Shown: positions 28,616-37,865 of the stretch, piece after piece
Layout: each line of letters opens with the position of its first letter
How positions within the stretch are numbered: the first letter of the stretch is position 1
Source of the DNA: Microbacterium festucae
Lineage (GTDB): Bacteria > Actinomycetota > Actinomycetes > Actinomycetales > Microbacteriaceae
Direction of reading: 5' to 3'
Assembly: GCF_025421715.1 (NCBI RefSeq)
Contig: NZ_JAOEFC010000001.1
Span: forward strand, 868,001-932,000
Length of the DNA stretch: 64,000 bases
Position numbers and translations under genes: made by a program
Notes under the pieces: generated by a model
Databases searched by the model: none
What the model was told of the DNA's origin: nothing
The model's input: the letters and a program-made list of their open reading frames with translations, nothing else

Positions 28616-29233
28616 GTGACCACGACCACTCCGGCGCGTCGCCTGCGAAAGGATGCCGCGGCCAACCGCGCCGGCATCCTCACGGCGGCGGCGCGCACCC
28701 TCGCCCTCGACCCCCACGCCTCGATCGACACGATCGCCCGGGCTGCGGGCCTGACCCGCCGCGCCCTCTACGGGCACTTCGACGACCGCGACGCGCTGCT
28801 GCGCGAGCTGCTCGCCGGCGGCGCCCAGCGCTTCAACGAGGTCGCCCACCGGGCACCCGAGGGCCCCGCGCCGGCCGCGCTGGCGCAGTTGACCGCTCGG
28901 CTGTGGCACGAGGCGGCGCACGTGCAGGTCGCCGCCGCCCTCGCCCTCGACGACGCCCACGTCGACGACACCGCCGCCGCCCTCGCGCCGCTGCGGCGCC
29001 GGCTGATGCAGATCGTGCGCGACGGACAGGACGACGGCTCGTTCCGCACCGACATCCCGGCGCCCACGCTCGCGCGCCTGATCGAAGAGGCGGCCCGCAC
29101 CGTGGTCACCCGCCTGGATGCCGGCTCCCCCACCGCCGGCTCGCTCGCCGTCCGCGTGGTGCTGAGTCTGGCGGGGCTCTCGTGGCGTGAGGCCGACGCC
29201 CTCATCGACGACCTCGCCATCGAGGAGGACTGA
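28616..29233 (+). CDS. TetR-family transcriptional regulator
   Basis: A 205-residue repressor. The N-terminal helix-turn-helix is clear (RAGILTAAARTLALDP, ASIDTIARAAGLTRRALYGHFDDRDALL); the C-terminal ligand domain is Ala-rich and not diagnostic. GTG 28616 lies directly after a promoter with no room for a leader, so the mRNA should be leaderless. Its stop overlaps the start of the next gene (TGATG), making it the first gene of a three-gene operon with a degenerate ABC ATPase and a YhgE/Pip membrane protein. Confidence 0.9.
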   Translation: MTTTTPARRLRKDAAANRAGILTAAARTLALDPHASIDTIARAAGLTRRALYGHFDDRDALLRELLAGGAQRFNEVAHRAPEGPAPAALAQLTARLWHEAAHVQVAAALALDDAHVDDTAAALAPLRRRLMQIVRDGQDDGSFRTDIPAPTLARLIEEAARTVVTRLDAGSPTAGSLAVRVVLSLAGLSWREADALIDDLAIEED

Positions 29234-29907
29234 TGCGCATCGAGCTGACCGGCGTCGCCAAGGGGCGACGCGATGAAGCCCTGCCGCCCACATCGCTGCG
29301 GTTCGCGACGGGCCGGGCGAGCCTGGCCATCGCCGAGACCGAGCAGCGCCCCACGGTGCTCGGTCTCATCGCCTCGGGGCGGATGGTGCCCGATTCCGGC
29401 AGCGTCACCCTCGACGGCGCCCCCAACCGGCGGGGCCTGCGGCGCCGCGTGGCGCTCATCGACGCCCCCGACGTCAGCGACCCCGCACCCGACATCGCGG
29501 TGGCCGGCGTCGCGGCGGAAGAGCTCATGTTCGCCGGGAAGGCCTCCGACCCGCTGTCGGCACGGCGCTTCCTCGACCGCGTGGGCCTGCGGCACCTCTC
29601 GCGCACGCCGATCGCCGATGTCGCCCCGCGCGACCGGCTGCGGCTGCTGCTCGAGCTCGCGGTGCTGCGCCCCGGAGTGGAGGGCATCGTTCTGGTCTCC
29701 CCCGACCGCCACGGCGGCGACCCCGCCGAGTGGTGGGCCCTCGCCGAGGAGATCGCCCAGCGCGGCCTCGCCGTGCTGGTGATCGCCGGGCACGCCGCCG
29801 CCGAGCTGCTGCGCGACGCCCCCGCCGCCCGGCGCCCCCGGCCCAGCCGGGTGCGCCCCACCCGTCCCCGCGCCGCCCGCTCGACCCGCGAAGGGGTGAC
29901 CCGATGA
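29233..29907 (+). CDS. Degenerate ABC-type ATPase-like protein
   Basis: The 224-residue protein keeps the fold landmarks of an ABC ATPase (GLIASGRMVPDSGSVTLDGAP after the P-loop position; late strand GIVLVSPDRHGGDPAEWW) but has lost the catalytic ones. The Walker A position reads AETEQRPTVL with no GKS/T, the signature position reads VAPRDRLRLLLELA instead of LSGGQ, and Walker B has LVSPDRHG instead of a DE pair. It is therefore unlikely to hydrolyse ATP in the normal way. The C-terminus is Arg/Pro rich. It sits between a TetR gene and a YhgE/Pip gene with overlaps on both sides, so it may be a regulatory or scaffold subunit of that membrane protein. Confidence 0.7.
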   Translation: MRIELTGVAKGRRDEALPPTSLRFATGRASLAIAETEQRPTVLGLIASGRMVPDSGSVTLDGAPNRRGLRRRVALIDAPDVSDPAPDIAVAGVAAEELMFAGKASDPLSARRFLDRVGLRHLSRTPIADVAPRDRLRLLLELAVLRPGVEGIVLVSPDRHGGDPAEWWALAEEIAQRGLAVLVIAGHAAAELLRDAPAARRPRPSRVRPTRPRAARSTREGVTR

Positions 29908-31721
29908 AGGTCCCGGCCATGATCGCGGCCGAGCTGCGCCGCCTCACCTCCACCCGCATGTCGGTGATCGCCCTGGTCGCCCTCATGCTCGTCCCCGTGC
30001 TCTACGGCGGGCTCTACCTGTGGGCCAATCAAGACCCCTACGGCCACTTCGACGAGGTGCCCGTCGCCCTCGTCGACCTCGACGAAGGCGTGCCGGCCAG
30101 CGACGGCCAGGCCGCCGCCCAGTACGGCGCCGACGTGTCCGACCAGCTGCTCGGCGGCGATGCCTTCGCCTGGCAGCTGCATTCGCAGACCAGCGCCGAG
30201 GCAGCGCTGCGGGGCGGCGACGTCGACTTCATCGTCACGATACCGGCCGACTTCTCGGCCGCCCTCACCTCGGCCGCGGGCGACGACCCGCGCCAGGCGA
30301 CGATCTCCCTCACCACCAACGACGCGAACAACTACCTCGCCTCCACCATCGGCACCCAGGCCGTCGAACGCATCCGCCGCTCGGTGGCCGAGCTCGTGGG
30401 CGAGCAGGCGGCCAGCCGCATGCTGTCGGGCATCGCCGACATCCGCACGCAGCTCACCTCCGCCGTCGACGGCGCGACCCAGCTCGCCGACGGCGCGGTG
30501 CAGGCCGCCGACGGCGCCTCGCAGCTGGCCGACGGCACCGCGCGGCTGAGCGCCGGCGCCGGCGACCTCGCCGCCGGCGCGCGCCAGGTGGCCGACGGCT
30601 CGGCGCAGGTCGCCGCCGGCACCGCGACCCTCGACGGCTATGCCGACCGTGCCGGCGCCGCCTCGCAAGACGTCGTCGACGCGCTGCCGACCGCACGCGC
30701 CGACATCGCTCAGCTGCTCACCGACCAGGGCCTCGATCAGGCGGCCATCGACCGCGTGCTCGCCGAGCTCGACACCGTCGGAGACGCCGCCCGCCGCGGC
30801 AACGCCCGCGTGCAGGCCGCCGTCGCGCAGGTCGACACGCTCGCCGCCGGCGCCGCGCAGGTCTCGGCCGGCGCCGCGCAGCTCGCCGCCGGCGCCGACA
30901 CCCTCGCGCAGGGTGCGGGCACCGCCGCCGACGGCGCCGGGCAGCTGGCCGGGGGCACCGCGCAGCTGCGCGACGGCTCCGACCGGCTGCGCGACGGACT
31001 GGCATCCGGGGTCGCGGCGATCCCCGACACGGATGCCGCCACCCGCGACGCGCAGGCGCAGACGATCTCGGATCCGGTGGCGGTGGACTCCGGCAGCCTC
31101 ACCGCCGCGGGCGACTACGGCGCCGGGCTCGCCCCGTTCTTCGCCGCGCTGGCCGGCTGGATCGGCATCTACGCCCTGTTCCTCATCGTCAAGCCGATCT
31201 CCAAGCGCGCCGTCACGGCGCTGCGCTCCCCCATCCGCGTCACCCTCGCCGGCTGGCTCACCCCGGCGATGCTCGGCGCGGTGGGCATGGTCGCGCTCTA
31301 CGGCGTGCTGTCGATAGCCCTCGGCTTCCGCTTCGCCCACCCGCTGTCCTCGCTCAGCATCCTGGTGCTCGCCTCGTTCACCTACGCGGCGATCATCCTG
31401 GCGCTGAACGTGTGGCTCGGGTCGGTGGGGCAGTTCCTGGGGCTGGTGATGATGGTGCTGCAGCTGGTGACGGCGGGCGGCACCTTCCCGTGGCAGACCC
31501 TCCCCGCCCCGCTCGCGGCGCTGCACCACATCCTGCCCATGGGCTACGTGGTCGACGCGCTGCGCCAGCTGATGTACGGCGGGTCCACCGCACGGGCGGT
31601 CGCCGACATCGGCGTGCTGATGCTGTGGCTGGGCGGCGCCCTCGTGCTCGCGATGGTCGGCGTGACGCGCATGACCCATCGCCGCACGCTGCGCGACCTG
31701 CAGCCGAGCCTCATCGGGTGA
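29904..31721 (+). CDS. YhgE/Pip family membrane protein
   Basis: A 605-residue protein of the YhgE/Pip group (phage-infection protein and ABC-2-like type). One helix lies near the N-terminus (MSVIALVALMLVPVLYGGLYLW), then a large external domain with many DGA/LADG-type repeats (QLADGAVQAADGASQLADGT and similar, about 180-370) likely to form a long helical stalk, then five C-terminal helices of ABC-2 permease type. ATG 29904 overlaps the upstream stop (ATGA). Relatives include ESX-associated and phage-receptor proteins; the substrate is unknown. Confidence 0.88.
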   Translation: MKVPAMIAAELRRLTSTRMSVIALVALMLVPVLYGGLYLWANQDPYGHFDEVPVALVDLDEGVPASDGQAAAQYGADVSDQLLGGDAFAWQLHSQTSAEAALRGGDVDFIVTIPADFSAALTSAAGDDPRQATISLTTNDANNYLASTIGTQAVERIRRSVAELVGEQAASRMLSGIADIRTQLTSAVDGATQLADGAVQAADGASQLADGTARLSAGAGDLAAGARQVADGSAQVAAGTATLDGYADRAGAASQDVVDALPTARADIAQLLTDQGLDQAAIDRVLAELDTVGDAARRGNARVQAAVAQVDTLAAGAAQVSAGAAQLAAGADTLAQGAGTAADGAGQLAGGTAQLRDGSDRLRDGLASGVAAIPDTDAATRDAQAQTISDPVAVDSGSLTAAGDYGAGLAPFFAALAGWIGIYALFLIVKPISKRAVTALRSPIRVTLAGWLTPAMLGAVGMVALYGVLSIALGFRFAHPLSSLSILVLASFTYAAIILALNVWLGSVGQFLGLVMMVLQLVTAGGTFPWQTLPAPLAALHHILPMGYVVDALRQLMYGGSTARAVADIGVLMLWLGGALVLAMVGVTRMTHRRTLRDLQPSLIG

Positions 31722-31841
31722 CACGCAGCGCCGGAGCCCCCTCGGGGCCGCGGCCCGCGCCGGCGGCTACGATGCCAGAGCGGGCCGCCTGACGGGGGGC
31801 GCGGCCCGCCCGGCCCGCCCGTGGTCGCCGGAGCTCACCCG

Positions 31842-34511
31842 ATGCCCCCGGAGAGTGCTTCGACGACGATGCCCCACCCCTCCTCCCTCGCCCCGCTGAC
31901 ACCGGACACCGAGGCCGACGACCCCGCCGCGCGCCCGCGTCGCTCGCTGCGGCGGAAGATCGCGATCGCGCTGTTCGGTCTGGTCGCCGGCGTCACGGTG
32001 ATCGCGCTGATCGCCGCGGGCTTCGCGCTCTACACGGTGCAGCGCTCGTTCCCGCAGCTGAGCGGCACGATCTCGGCGCCGGGGCTGACCGACGAGGTCA
32101 CCGTGCACCGCGACACCCTCGGGGTGCCCACGATCGTCGCCGACAACACCCACGACCTCTTCTACGCGCAGGGCTACGTGCACGCGCAGGACCGCTTCTG
32201 GGAGATGGACTTCCGCCGCCACGTCACCTCGGGCCGGCTGTCCGAGCTGTTCGGCGCCTCGCAGCTGGGCACCGACCGGTTCCTGCGCACCCTGGGCTGG
32301 CACGAGATCGCCCAGCGCGAGGTCGACGCGCTCGACGACGCCACCCGCGACCACTACGACGCGTACGCCGAGGGCGTCAACGCCTACCTCGCCGACCACG
32401 ACGGCGCGGCGGCGTCGCTCGAGTACGCCGTGCTGGGCCTGCAGAACGCCGACTACGAGATCGAGCCGTGGACGCCCACCGACTCGGTGGCGTGGTTGAA
32501 GGCGATGGCCTGGGATCTGCGCACCAACATCGAAGACGAGACCGAGCGGGCGCTGCTGGCGGCCACCGCCACTCCCGCGCAGATCGCCGAGCTCTATCCC
32601 GACTATCCCTACGCCCGCAATCCGGTGATCGTGCCGCAGCTGTCCACCCCCGCCGACATCACCGCCGCCACGGCATCCGCGAGTATGCCGCAGATCGCAT
32701 GGGACGAGGTCGACGGGGTCGTCGAGGCCGCCGCGGCCCTGCTGGGCGGCGTCGGCGAGGGGGTGGGATCGAACTCGTGGGTGGTGTCGGGCCGGTTCAC
32801 CGAGAGCGGGATGCCGCTGCTGTCCAACGACCCGCACCTCGGGGCGTCGCTGCCGAGCGTCTGGTACCAGGTGGGGCTGCGCTGCCGGGTAGTCTCCGCC
32901 ACCTGCGGGTTCGACGTGGCGGGGTTCAGCTTCTCGGGCATGCCCGGGGTGATCATCGGGCACAACGCCGACATCGCCTGGGGCTTCACGAACCTCACCA
33001 CCGATGTGACCGACCTCTACCTCGAGAAGGTGCAGGGCGACCAGTACTGGCGCGACGGCGCGCTCGTGCCCCTCGACATCCGCACCGAGACGATCGAGGT
33101 GGCCGGGGACGATCCGGTGCAGCTCGAGATTCGCTCCACCGTGCACGGTCCGATCGTGTCGGGGCTCACCGGCGAGTTCACCGCGATCGCCGACGACCCC
33201 TTCACGGCCACGGATGCCGTCACGCCGGTGCCCGCCGCAGGGGCGGCCGTGCCGGGGTCGGCCGATGCGGTGCCGCCCGGCGAGAACGCGGTGGCCCTGC
33301 GGTGGACGGCGCTGGAGCCGGGCACGACGGCCCGGGCGATCTTCGCCCTCGACACCGCGACCGACTTCGACGGGTTCCGCGAGGCGGCGGCGCTGTTCGA
33401 CGTGCCGGCGCAGAACCTCATCTACGCCGACCGCGAGGGCAACATCGGCTACCAGACGCCGGGCCGGCTGCCCGTGCGCGGTGCCGGCGACGGCTCGATG
33501 CCGCAGCCCGGGTGGGACTCGGCATATGACTGGACCGGCATGATCCCCTTCGACGACCTTCCGGTGGCGCTCAACCCCGACTCCGGCTTCATCGTGACCG
33601 CCAACAACGCCATCGTCGGAGCGGACTACCCGCACCCCCTCACCCGCGACTGGGACTACGGCTGGCGTGCCGCGCGCATCACCGACCTGCTGCAGCGGGC
33701 CACGGCATCCGGCGGGGTCACCGCCGACACCATGAGCGCGATCCAGGCCGACCAGGAGTTCTGGATGGGCAAGCGCCTGGTGGCCGCGTTCGCCGATGTG
33801 AGCGTGGCCGATGCCGATGCCCAGCGCGCACTCGACCTGCTCGACGCGTGGGACGCGCAGAACACCCCCGACAGCGCCGCGGCCGCTTACGCCAACGTGC
33901 TGTGGGACGAGCTGGCGCAGAACCTGTTCTCCCGCCGGGCCGACCCCGCTCCCGTCACCGGCCAGGCGCGCCTGTTCCTGGTGGTCGACGGCATCCTCGA
34001 CGACGCGCAGTCGCCGTGGTGGACCAACGAGCAGATCGACGTGCAGACCCGCGCCGAGATGCTCGAGACGTCGGCCACCGACGCCTATCACCGGCTGGCG
34101 GCGCTGCAGGGCGACGACCCCGCCGGCTGGCGGTGGGGCACGCTGCACGCGATCACCCTCACCAGCGGCACGTTCGGCACGAGCGGCATCGCGCCCATCG
34201 AGTGGCTGTTCAACCGCGGGCCCTACCCGGTCGGCGGCGGCGCCTCGGTCGTCGACGCGACCGGCTGGTCGGTCGGCTCGGGCAGCTTCGCCACGACGAC
34301 GGTGCCCTCGATGCGCATGACGGTCGACCTGGCCGACCTCGACGCCTCGCGCTGGAACCACCTCACCGGCCAGAGCGGCCACGCGTTCCACCCCAACTAC
34401 ATCGATCAGGTCGACGACTGGCAGCACCAGCGGCAGACGCCGTGGCTGTTCAGCCTCGACCGGCTCGCCGACACCGCCGCCGACACGCTGGTCCTCGCTC
34501 CCGCCGAGTGA
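31842..34511 (+). CDS. Membrane-anchored penicillin acylase family (S45) N-terminal nucleophile hydrolase
   Basis: An 889-residue precursor of the penicillin/acyl-homoserine-lactone acylase family. One membrane helix lies near residues 36-58, so the catalytic part is outside the membrane. The alpha-chain segment shows GVPTIVADNTHDLFYAQGYV and HAQDRFWEMDFRRH; self-cleavage is expected at Gly309-Ser310 in GVGSNSWVV, making Ser310 the nucleophile. The beta chain contains NDPHLG and FSGMPGVIIGHNADIAWG. Possible substrates are amide antibiotics or acyl-homoserine lactones. I chose ATG 31842 (GGAG upstream); GTG 31821 and ATG 31869 are alternatives. Confidence 0.92.
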   Translation: MPPESASTTMPHPSSLAPLTPDTEADDPAARPRRSLRRKIAIALFGLVAGVTVIALIAAGFALYTVQRSFPQLSGTISAPGLTDEVTVHRDTLGVPTIVADNTHDLFYAQGYVHAQDRFWEMDFRRHVTSGRLSELFGASQLGTDRFLRTLGWHEIAQREVDALDDATRDHYDAYAEGVNAYLADHDGAAASLEYAVLGLQNADYEIEPWTPTDSVAWLKAMAWDLRTNIEDETERALLAATATPAQIAELYPDYPYARNPVIVPQLSTPADITAATASASMPQIAWDEVDGVVEAAAALLGGVGEGVGSNSWVVSGRFTESGMPLLSNDPHLGASLPSVWYQVGLRCRVVSATCGFDVAGFSFSGMPGVIIGHNADIAWGFTNLTTDVTDLYLEKVQGDQYWRDGALVPLDIRTETIEVAGDDPVQLEIRSTVHGPIVSGLTGEFTAIADDPFTATDAVTPVPAAGAAVPGSADAVPPGENAVALRWTALEPGTTARAIFALDTATDFDGFREAAALFDVPAQNLIYADREGNIGYQTPGRLPVRGAGDGSMPQPGWDSAYDWTGMIPFDDLPVALNPDSGFIVTANNAIVGADYPHPLTRDWDYGWRAARITDLLQRATASGGVTADTMSAIQADQEFWMGKRLVAAFADVSVADADAQRALDLLDAWDAQNTPDSAAAAYANVLWDELAQNLFSRRADPAPVTGQARLFLVVDGILDDAQSPWWTNEQIDVQTRAEMLETSATDAYHRLAALQGDDPAGWRWGTLHAITLTSGTFGTSGIAPIEWLFNRGPYPVGGGASVVDATGWSVGSGSFATTTVPSMRMTVDLADLDASRWNHLTGQSGHAFHPNYIDQVDDWQHQRQTPWLFSLDRLADTAADTLVLAPAE

Positions 34512-34551
34512 GGGCCCCGCTGAGTGAGGGCTCCCGCCGGTGGCGGGCGGC

Positions 34552-34899
34552 TCAGCCGCCGGCGGCGGGCGGGGTGCGGCTCTCGTCGGCGAGCTCGTCG
34601 ACGGTCAGCGACGTCTCGTCGAGGGTGCCGTTGCGGTAGGCCTGCCGGCCCACCATGTGCGCCGACAGCGGTGCGGTGGCCAGCTGGATCAGCACGACCG
34701 GCACCAGGAAGGCGGCCACCTCCCACGATCCGGATGCCAGGGCGATGGCGATGCAGATGAGGATGAGCCCCAGCACCTGCGGCTTGGTGGCCGCGTGCAG
34801 GCGGGTGGGCACGTCGCGGAAGCGGAAGAGGCCGATCGCGGCGGTCAGGCACAGCAGCGCCCCGATGAGGATGAGCGCGAGCACGATCCCGTCGATCAT
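34552..34899 (-). CDS. mrpG: Mrp Na+/H+ antiporter subunit G
   Basis: The small MnhG/PhaG-type subunit of the multisubunit cation/proton antiporter. The 115 residues have three membrane helices (IVLALILIGALLCLTAAIGLF, VLGLILICIAIALA, AAFLVPVVLIQLATAPLSAH) and the family segment FRDVPTRLHAATKPQ. The last gene of the mrp operon. ATG overlaps the mrpF stop (ATGA). A short stem CCCGCC-GGT-GGCGGG at 34533-34547 follows in the convergent gap. Confidence 0.94.
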   Translation of the reverse strand: MIDGIVLALILIGALLCLTAAIGLFRFRDVPTRLHAATKPQVLGLILICIAIALASGSWEVAAFLVPVVLIQLATAPLSAHMVGRQAYRNGTLDETSLTVDELADESRTPPAAGG

Positions 34900-35165
34900 C
34901 GTCCGTCTCCGTCTCTGCGCGCCACGAAGCGCGCGATCGAGATCGACCCGAACACACCCACGGCGGCGACGATCAGCAGCAGCGGCAGGGTGCGCGTGTG
35001 ATGGTTGATGGCCATCTCGGCCCCGAGCACGCAGATGACCAGCGTCAGCAGCACGTCGGCGGCCACCGCGCGGTCGAGGATCGACGGCCCGATGATGATG
35101 CGCCACACCGTCAGCAGGGCGGCCACGGCGAACACCACGGTGATGATCACGAGCATGACGCTCAT
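34896..35165 (-). CDS. mrpF: Mrp Na+/H+ antiporter subunit F
   Basis: An 89-residue MnhF/PhaF-type subunit with three helices and the conserved segment RIIIGPSILDRAVAADVL near residues 22-39. It overlaps mrpE and mrpG by 4 bases at each end. In other species MrpF is needed for assembly of the full antiporter. Confidence 0.94.
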   Translation of the reverse strand: MSVMLVIITVVFAVAALLTVWRIIIGPSILDRAVAADVLLTLVICVLGAEMAINHHTRTLPLLLIVAAVGVFGSISIARFVARRDGDGR

Positions 35166-35740
35166 CGCACCCTCCCCGCCTCGATGGCCTCGTCCATGGC
35201 CCGCACCTGCGCGCGCGAGCCCACCGCGCGCACGATCCGCTTCTCCCAGTGCTTGACCGAGCGCTTCTGCGTCGCGACGTCCTCGGCGCTGTCGATGCCC
35301 AGCACGTGCAGGTAGAGCACGCGGCGGTCACGGTCGACGTCGATGATCAGCGACCCGGGAACGAGGGATGCCGTCACGGCGACGTGCGTCATGATGAGGT
35401 CGTCGTCGGTCTCGAGCGGCACGGCGATGATGCCGGTTCCCCGGCGACGCGGCGAGATGACCTGCCAGGCGACGGTGAGCGATCCGCGCACGAGGGCGAA
35501 GAAGAAGTCGCCGATGAACACGAGCCCCCACCACAGGTTCACCCGGCCCGACAGCTCCACCGGCGGCAGCCGGAAGATGCGGGTCACGAAGATCGCGACG
35601 ATGAGCCCGGTGAGGGCGGCGAGCACCGTGAACTGCCCCCACAGCAGCATCCACAGCGCGACCAGCCACACGAAGAACGGCAGCTGACGCCACACGGCGG
35701 CCAGCACGCCTTTGGCGGTGGGCTTCTCGGTGGGGGTCAC
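35162..35740 (-). CDS. mrpE: Mrp Na+/H+ antiporter subunit E
   Basis: A 192-residue MnhE/PhaE-type subunit. Two or three N-terminal helices (LPFFVWLVALWMLLWGQ, LTGLIVAIFVTRIF) are followed by the conserved WWGLVFIGDFFFALVRGSLTVAWQV and a cytosolic domain with LIMTHVAVTASLVPGSLIID. The C-terminal 50 residues are charged. GTG 35740 overlaps the mrpD stop. Confidence 0.93.
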   Translation of the reverse strand: MTPTEKPTAKGVLAAVWRQLPFFVWLVALWMLLWGQFTVLAALTGLIVAIFVTRIFRLPPVELSGRVNLWWGLVFIGDFFFALVRGSLTVAWQVISPRRRGTGIIAVPLETDDDLIMTHVAVTASLVPGSLIIDVDRDRRVLYLHVLGIDSAEDVATQKRSVKHWEKRIVRAVGSRAQVRAMDEAIEAGRVR

Positions 35741-37311
35741 CGGATCACCCCCTCGGCGGTCTTCTCGTCGACCTGCCCGATGTGCACGGGGTCTTGCAGT
35801 GCGGCGCCGATCTTGGTGCACAGCTCGTAGAGCGGGCCGGCGAAGACCGTCAGCGCGATGGTGACGGCGACCATGCCGGCCGTGGCCGAGGTCATCACGC
35901 GTGGGATCACGCGGCGCTGGGTCTGGGTGGCGGCGGCGGGCGCGTCGTCGAGGTAGGCGATGCGGTCGGCGCCCACCTCGTCGCCGTGCTCCTCCTCCTC
36001 GCGCCAGAACGACAGGTTCCAGGCGCGCATGAGGGCGTAGAGGGTGAGCAGCGAGGTGATGATGCCGCCCGCGATGAGCAGGTACATGAGGGGCGTGCCC
36101 ACCTCGGCGGCCGCGTCGAACAGCGCGAACTTGCCGATGAAGCCCGAGAACGGCGGCAGGCCGCCCAGGTTGATGGCGGGCACGAAGTACAGCACCGCGA
36201 TGAGGGGCGCCGCTTTCATGAGGCCCTTGACCTTGAGGATCGAGGTCGATCCCGCGCGGCGCTCGACGAGGCCGACCGCCAGGAACAGGGTCGTCTGCAC
36301 CACGATGTGGTGCACCATGTAGTAGATCGTCGCCCCGAGCGAGGCGGGGGTGGCGATCGCCAGTCCGAACACCATGTAGCCGATGTGACTGACGAGGGTG
36401 AACGACAGGATGCGTTTGAGCTCGGCCTGCGCGACGGCGCCGAGCACCCCGACGATCATGGTGGCGAGGGCGACGATCAGCAGCAGCGTGTTGACGTCGT
36501 TGTCGCGGAAGATCTGCGTCTCGGTGCGGATCATCGCGTAGACGCCGACCTTGGTCAGCAGGCCCGCGAACACCGCCGTGACCGGCGCCGGGGCGGTCGG
36601 GTACGAGTCGGGCAGCCAGAACGAGAGCGGGAAAACGGCCGCCTTGATGGCGAAGGCCAGCAGCAGCATCAGGTGCAGCACGAGCTGCACCTCCTGCGGC
36701 AGCTCCATCATGCGCTCCGACAGCTGGGCGATGTTCACCGTTCCCAGGGCGCCGTAGATCGCCGCGATCGCCGCGAGGAACAGGATCGACGACACCAGCG
36801 AGACGACGATGTAGACCACGCCCGTGCGGATGCGCGACTCGGTGGAGCCCAGGGTGATGAGCACGTACGAGGCGACCAGCAGGATCTCGAACCCGACGTA
36901 CAGGTTGAACAGGTCGCCGGCGATGAAGGCGTTGAAGATGCCCGCCGACAGGATGAGGTACGACGGGTGGAAGATCGAGACCGGGGTGTCGTCGTCGCCG
37001 TCGGCGGCGCCCTGGCCCACCGAGAACAGCAGCACCGCCAGCAGCACGATGCTGGAGACGACCACCAGCAGCGCCGAGAGCCGGTCGACGTAGAGCACGA
37101 TGCCGAACGGCACCGGCCAGCCGCCCACCGACACGGCCAGCGGCACACCCGACTGGTCGACGGCGTACAGCAGCACGGCGGCGATGCCGAGCACCAGCGT
37201 CAGGGTGATGAGGGAGACCCCCACCTGCACGCGGCGGCGGCGGCCGAAGATCAGCGCGACGGCTGCGCCCAGCAGGGGCAGCGTCACCAGCAGCGGGACG
37301 AGGCTGCTCAT
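35737..37311 (-). CDS. mrpD: Mrp Na+/H+ antiporter subunit D
   Basis: A 524-residue NuoM/NuoN-like proton-translocating subunit with about 14 membrane helices. The conserved Glu-containing segment YVGFEILLVASYVLITLG (TM5) and the Lys-bearing HLMLLLAFAIKAAVFPLSFWLPDSY (TM7) are both visible, as is the broken helix region RILSFTLVSHIGYM. A cytosolic acidic loop (REEEEHGDEVGADRI) lies near the C-terminus. It overlaps mrpC and mrpE. Confidence 0.95.
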   Translation of the reverse strand: MSSLVPLLVTLPLLGAAVALIFGRRRRVQVGVSLITLTLVLGIAAVLLYAVDQSGVPLAVSVGGWPVPFGIVLYVDRLSALLVVVSSIVLLAVLLFSVGQGAADGDDDTPVSIFHPSYLILSAGIFNAFIAGDLFNLYVGFEILLVASYVLITLGSTESRIRTGVVYIVVSLVSSILFLAAIAAIYGALGTVNIAQLSERMMELPQEVQLVLHLMLLLAFAIKAAVFPLSFWLPDSYPTAPAPVTAVFAGLLTKVGVYAMIRTETQIFRDNDVNTLLLIVALATMIVGVLGAVAQAELKRILSFTLVSHIGYMVFGLAIATPASLGATIYYMVHHIVVQTTLFLAVGLVERRAGSTSILKVKGLMKAAPLIAVLYFVPAINLGGLPPFSGFIGKFALFDAAAEVGTPLMYLLIAGGIITSLLTLYALMRAWNLSFWREEEEHGDEVGADRIAYLDDAPAAATQTQRRVIPRVMTSATAGMVAVTIALTVFAGPLYELCTKIGAALQDPVHIGQVDEKTAEGVIR

Positions 37312-37865
37312 GCGTCACCCCCCGATCCGCGCGGAGCGTCGTCGTCGGAGCGCCGCACCGGGCGGTCGACGGGGGCGTCGTCGCGCAGCGCCGACAGGTC
37401 GCGCTGGTGCAGCACGACGATCGGCGCCGTCTCGGTGCCGATGAAGTCGGTGGTCGCGTCGTCGTCCTCGTCGGTGATCTCGTCCTCCATCGTGTCTTCG
37501 TCCTTCTCGGCGCGCTCGCGCACCTCCAGGTCGGCCTCGTCGTCTTCGACGGTGTCGGCCTGGCCCAGCTGCCAGGAGCGGTAGATCAGGGCGAGGAGGA
37601 ACGCCGACACCGCGAAGGTGATGACGATCGCCGTGAGGGTGAGCGCCTGCGGCAGCGGGTCGCTCATCTCGTCGGGCGAGGCCGCCGCGCCGAAGAACGG
37701 GGCGACGCCGGGCTCGCCCATCACGACGAGGAGGAACAGGTTGGCGGCGTTGCCCAGCAGCAGGAAGCCGATGAGCACGCGGGTGAGGCTGCGCTCGAGC
37801 ATCGCGTAGACACCCGCCGCGAACAGCACGGCCATGATCACGATGAGCACCATCGACACGTTCAC
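37308..37865 (-). CDS. mrpC: Mrp Na+/H+ antiporter subunit C with long acidic C-terminal tail
   Basis: A NuoK-like subunit with three helices (VLIVIMAVLFAAGVYAMLE, VLIGFLLLGNAANLFLLVV, LTLTAIVITFAVSAFLLALI) ending near residue 105. The remaining 80 residues are a cytosolic tail very rich in Asp and Glu (VEDDEADLEVRERAEKDEDT and onward). Typical MrpC proteins have about 110-125 residues, so the tail is an addition. GTG 37865 overlaps the mrpA stop (GTGA). Confidence 0.92.
   Translation of the reverse strand: MNVSMVLIVIMAVLFAAGVYAMLERSLTRVLIGFLLLGNAANLFLLVVMGEPGVAPFFGAAASPDEMSDPLPQALTLTAIVITFAVSAFLLALIYRSWQLGQADTVEDDEADLEVRERAEKDEDTMEDEITDEDDDATTDFIGTETAPIVVLHQRDLSALRDDAPVDRPVRRSDDDAPRGSGGDA

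Noticed and set aside
29233..29907. Pseudogene call for the ABC-like protein
   Set aside because: The frame is intact, overlaps on both sides are exact and codon use matches neighbours; loss of motifs is better explained by a changed function.
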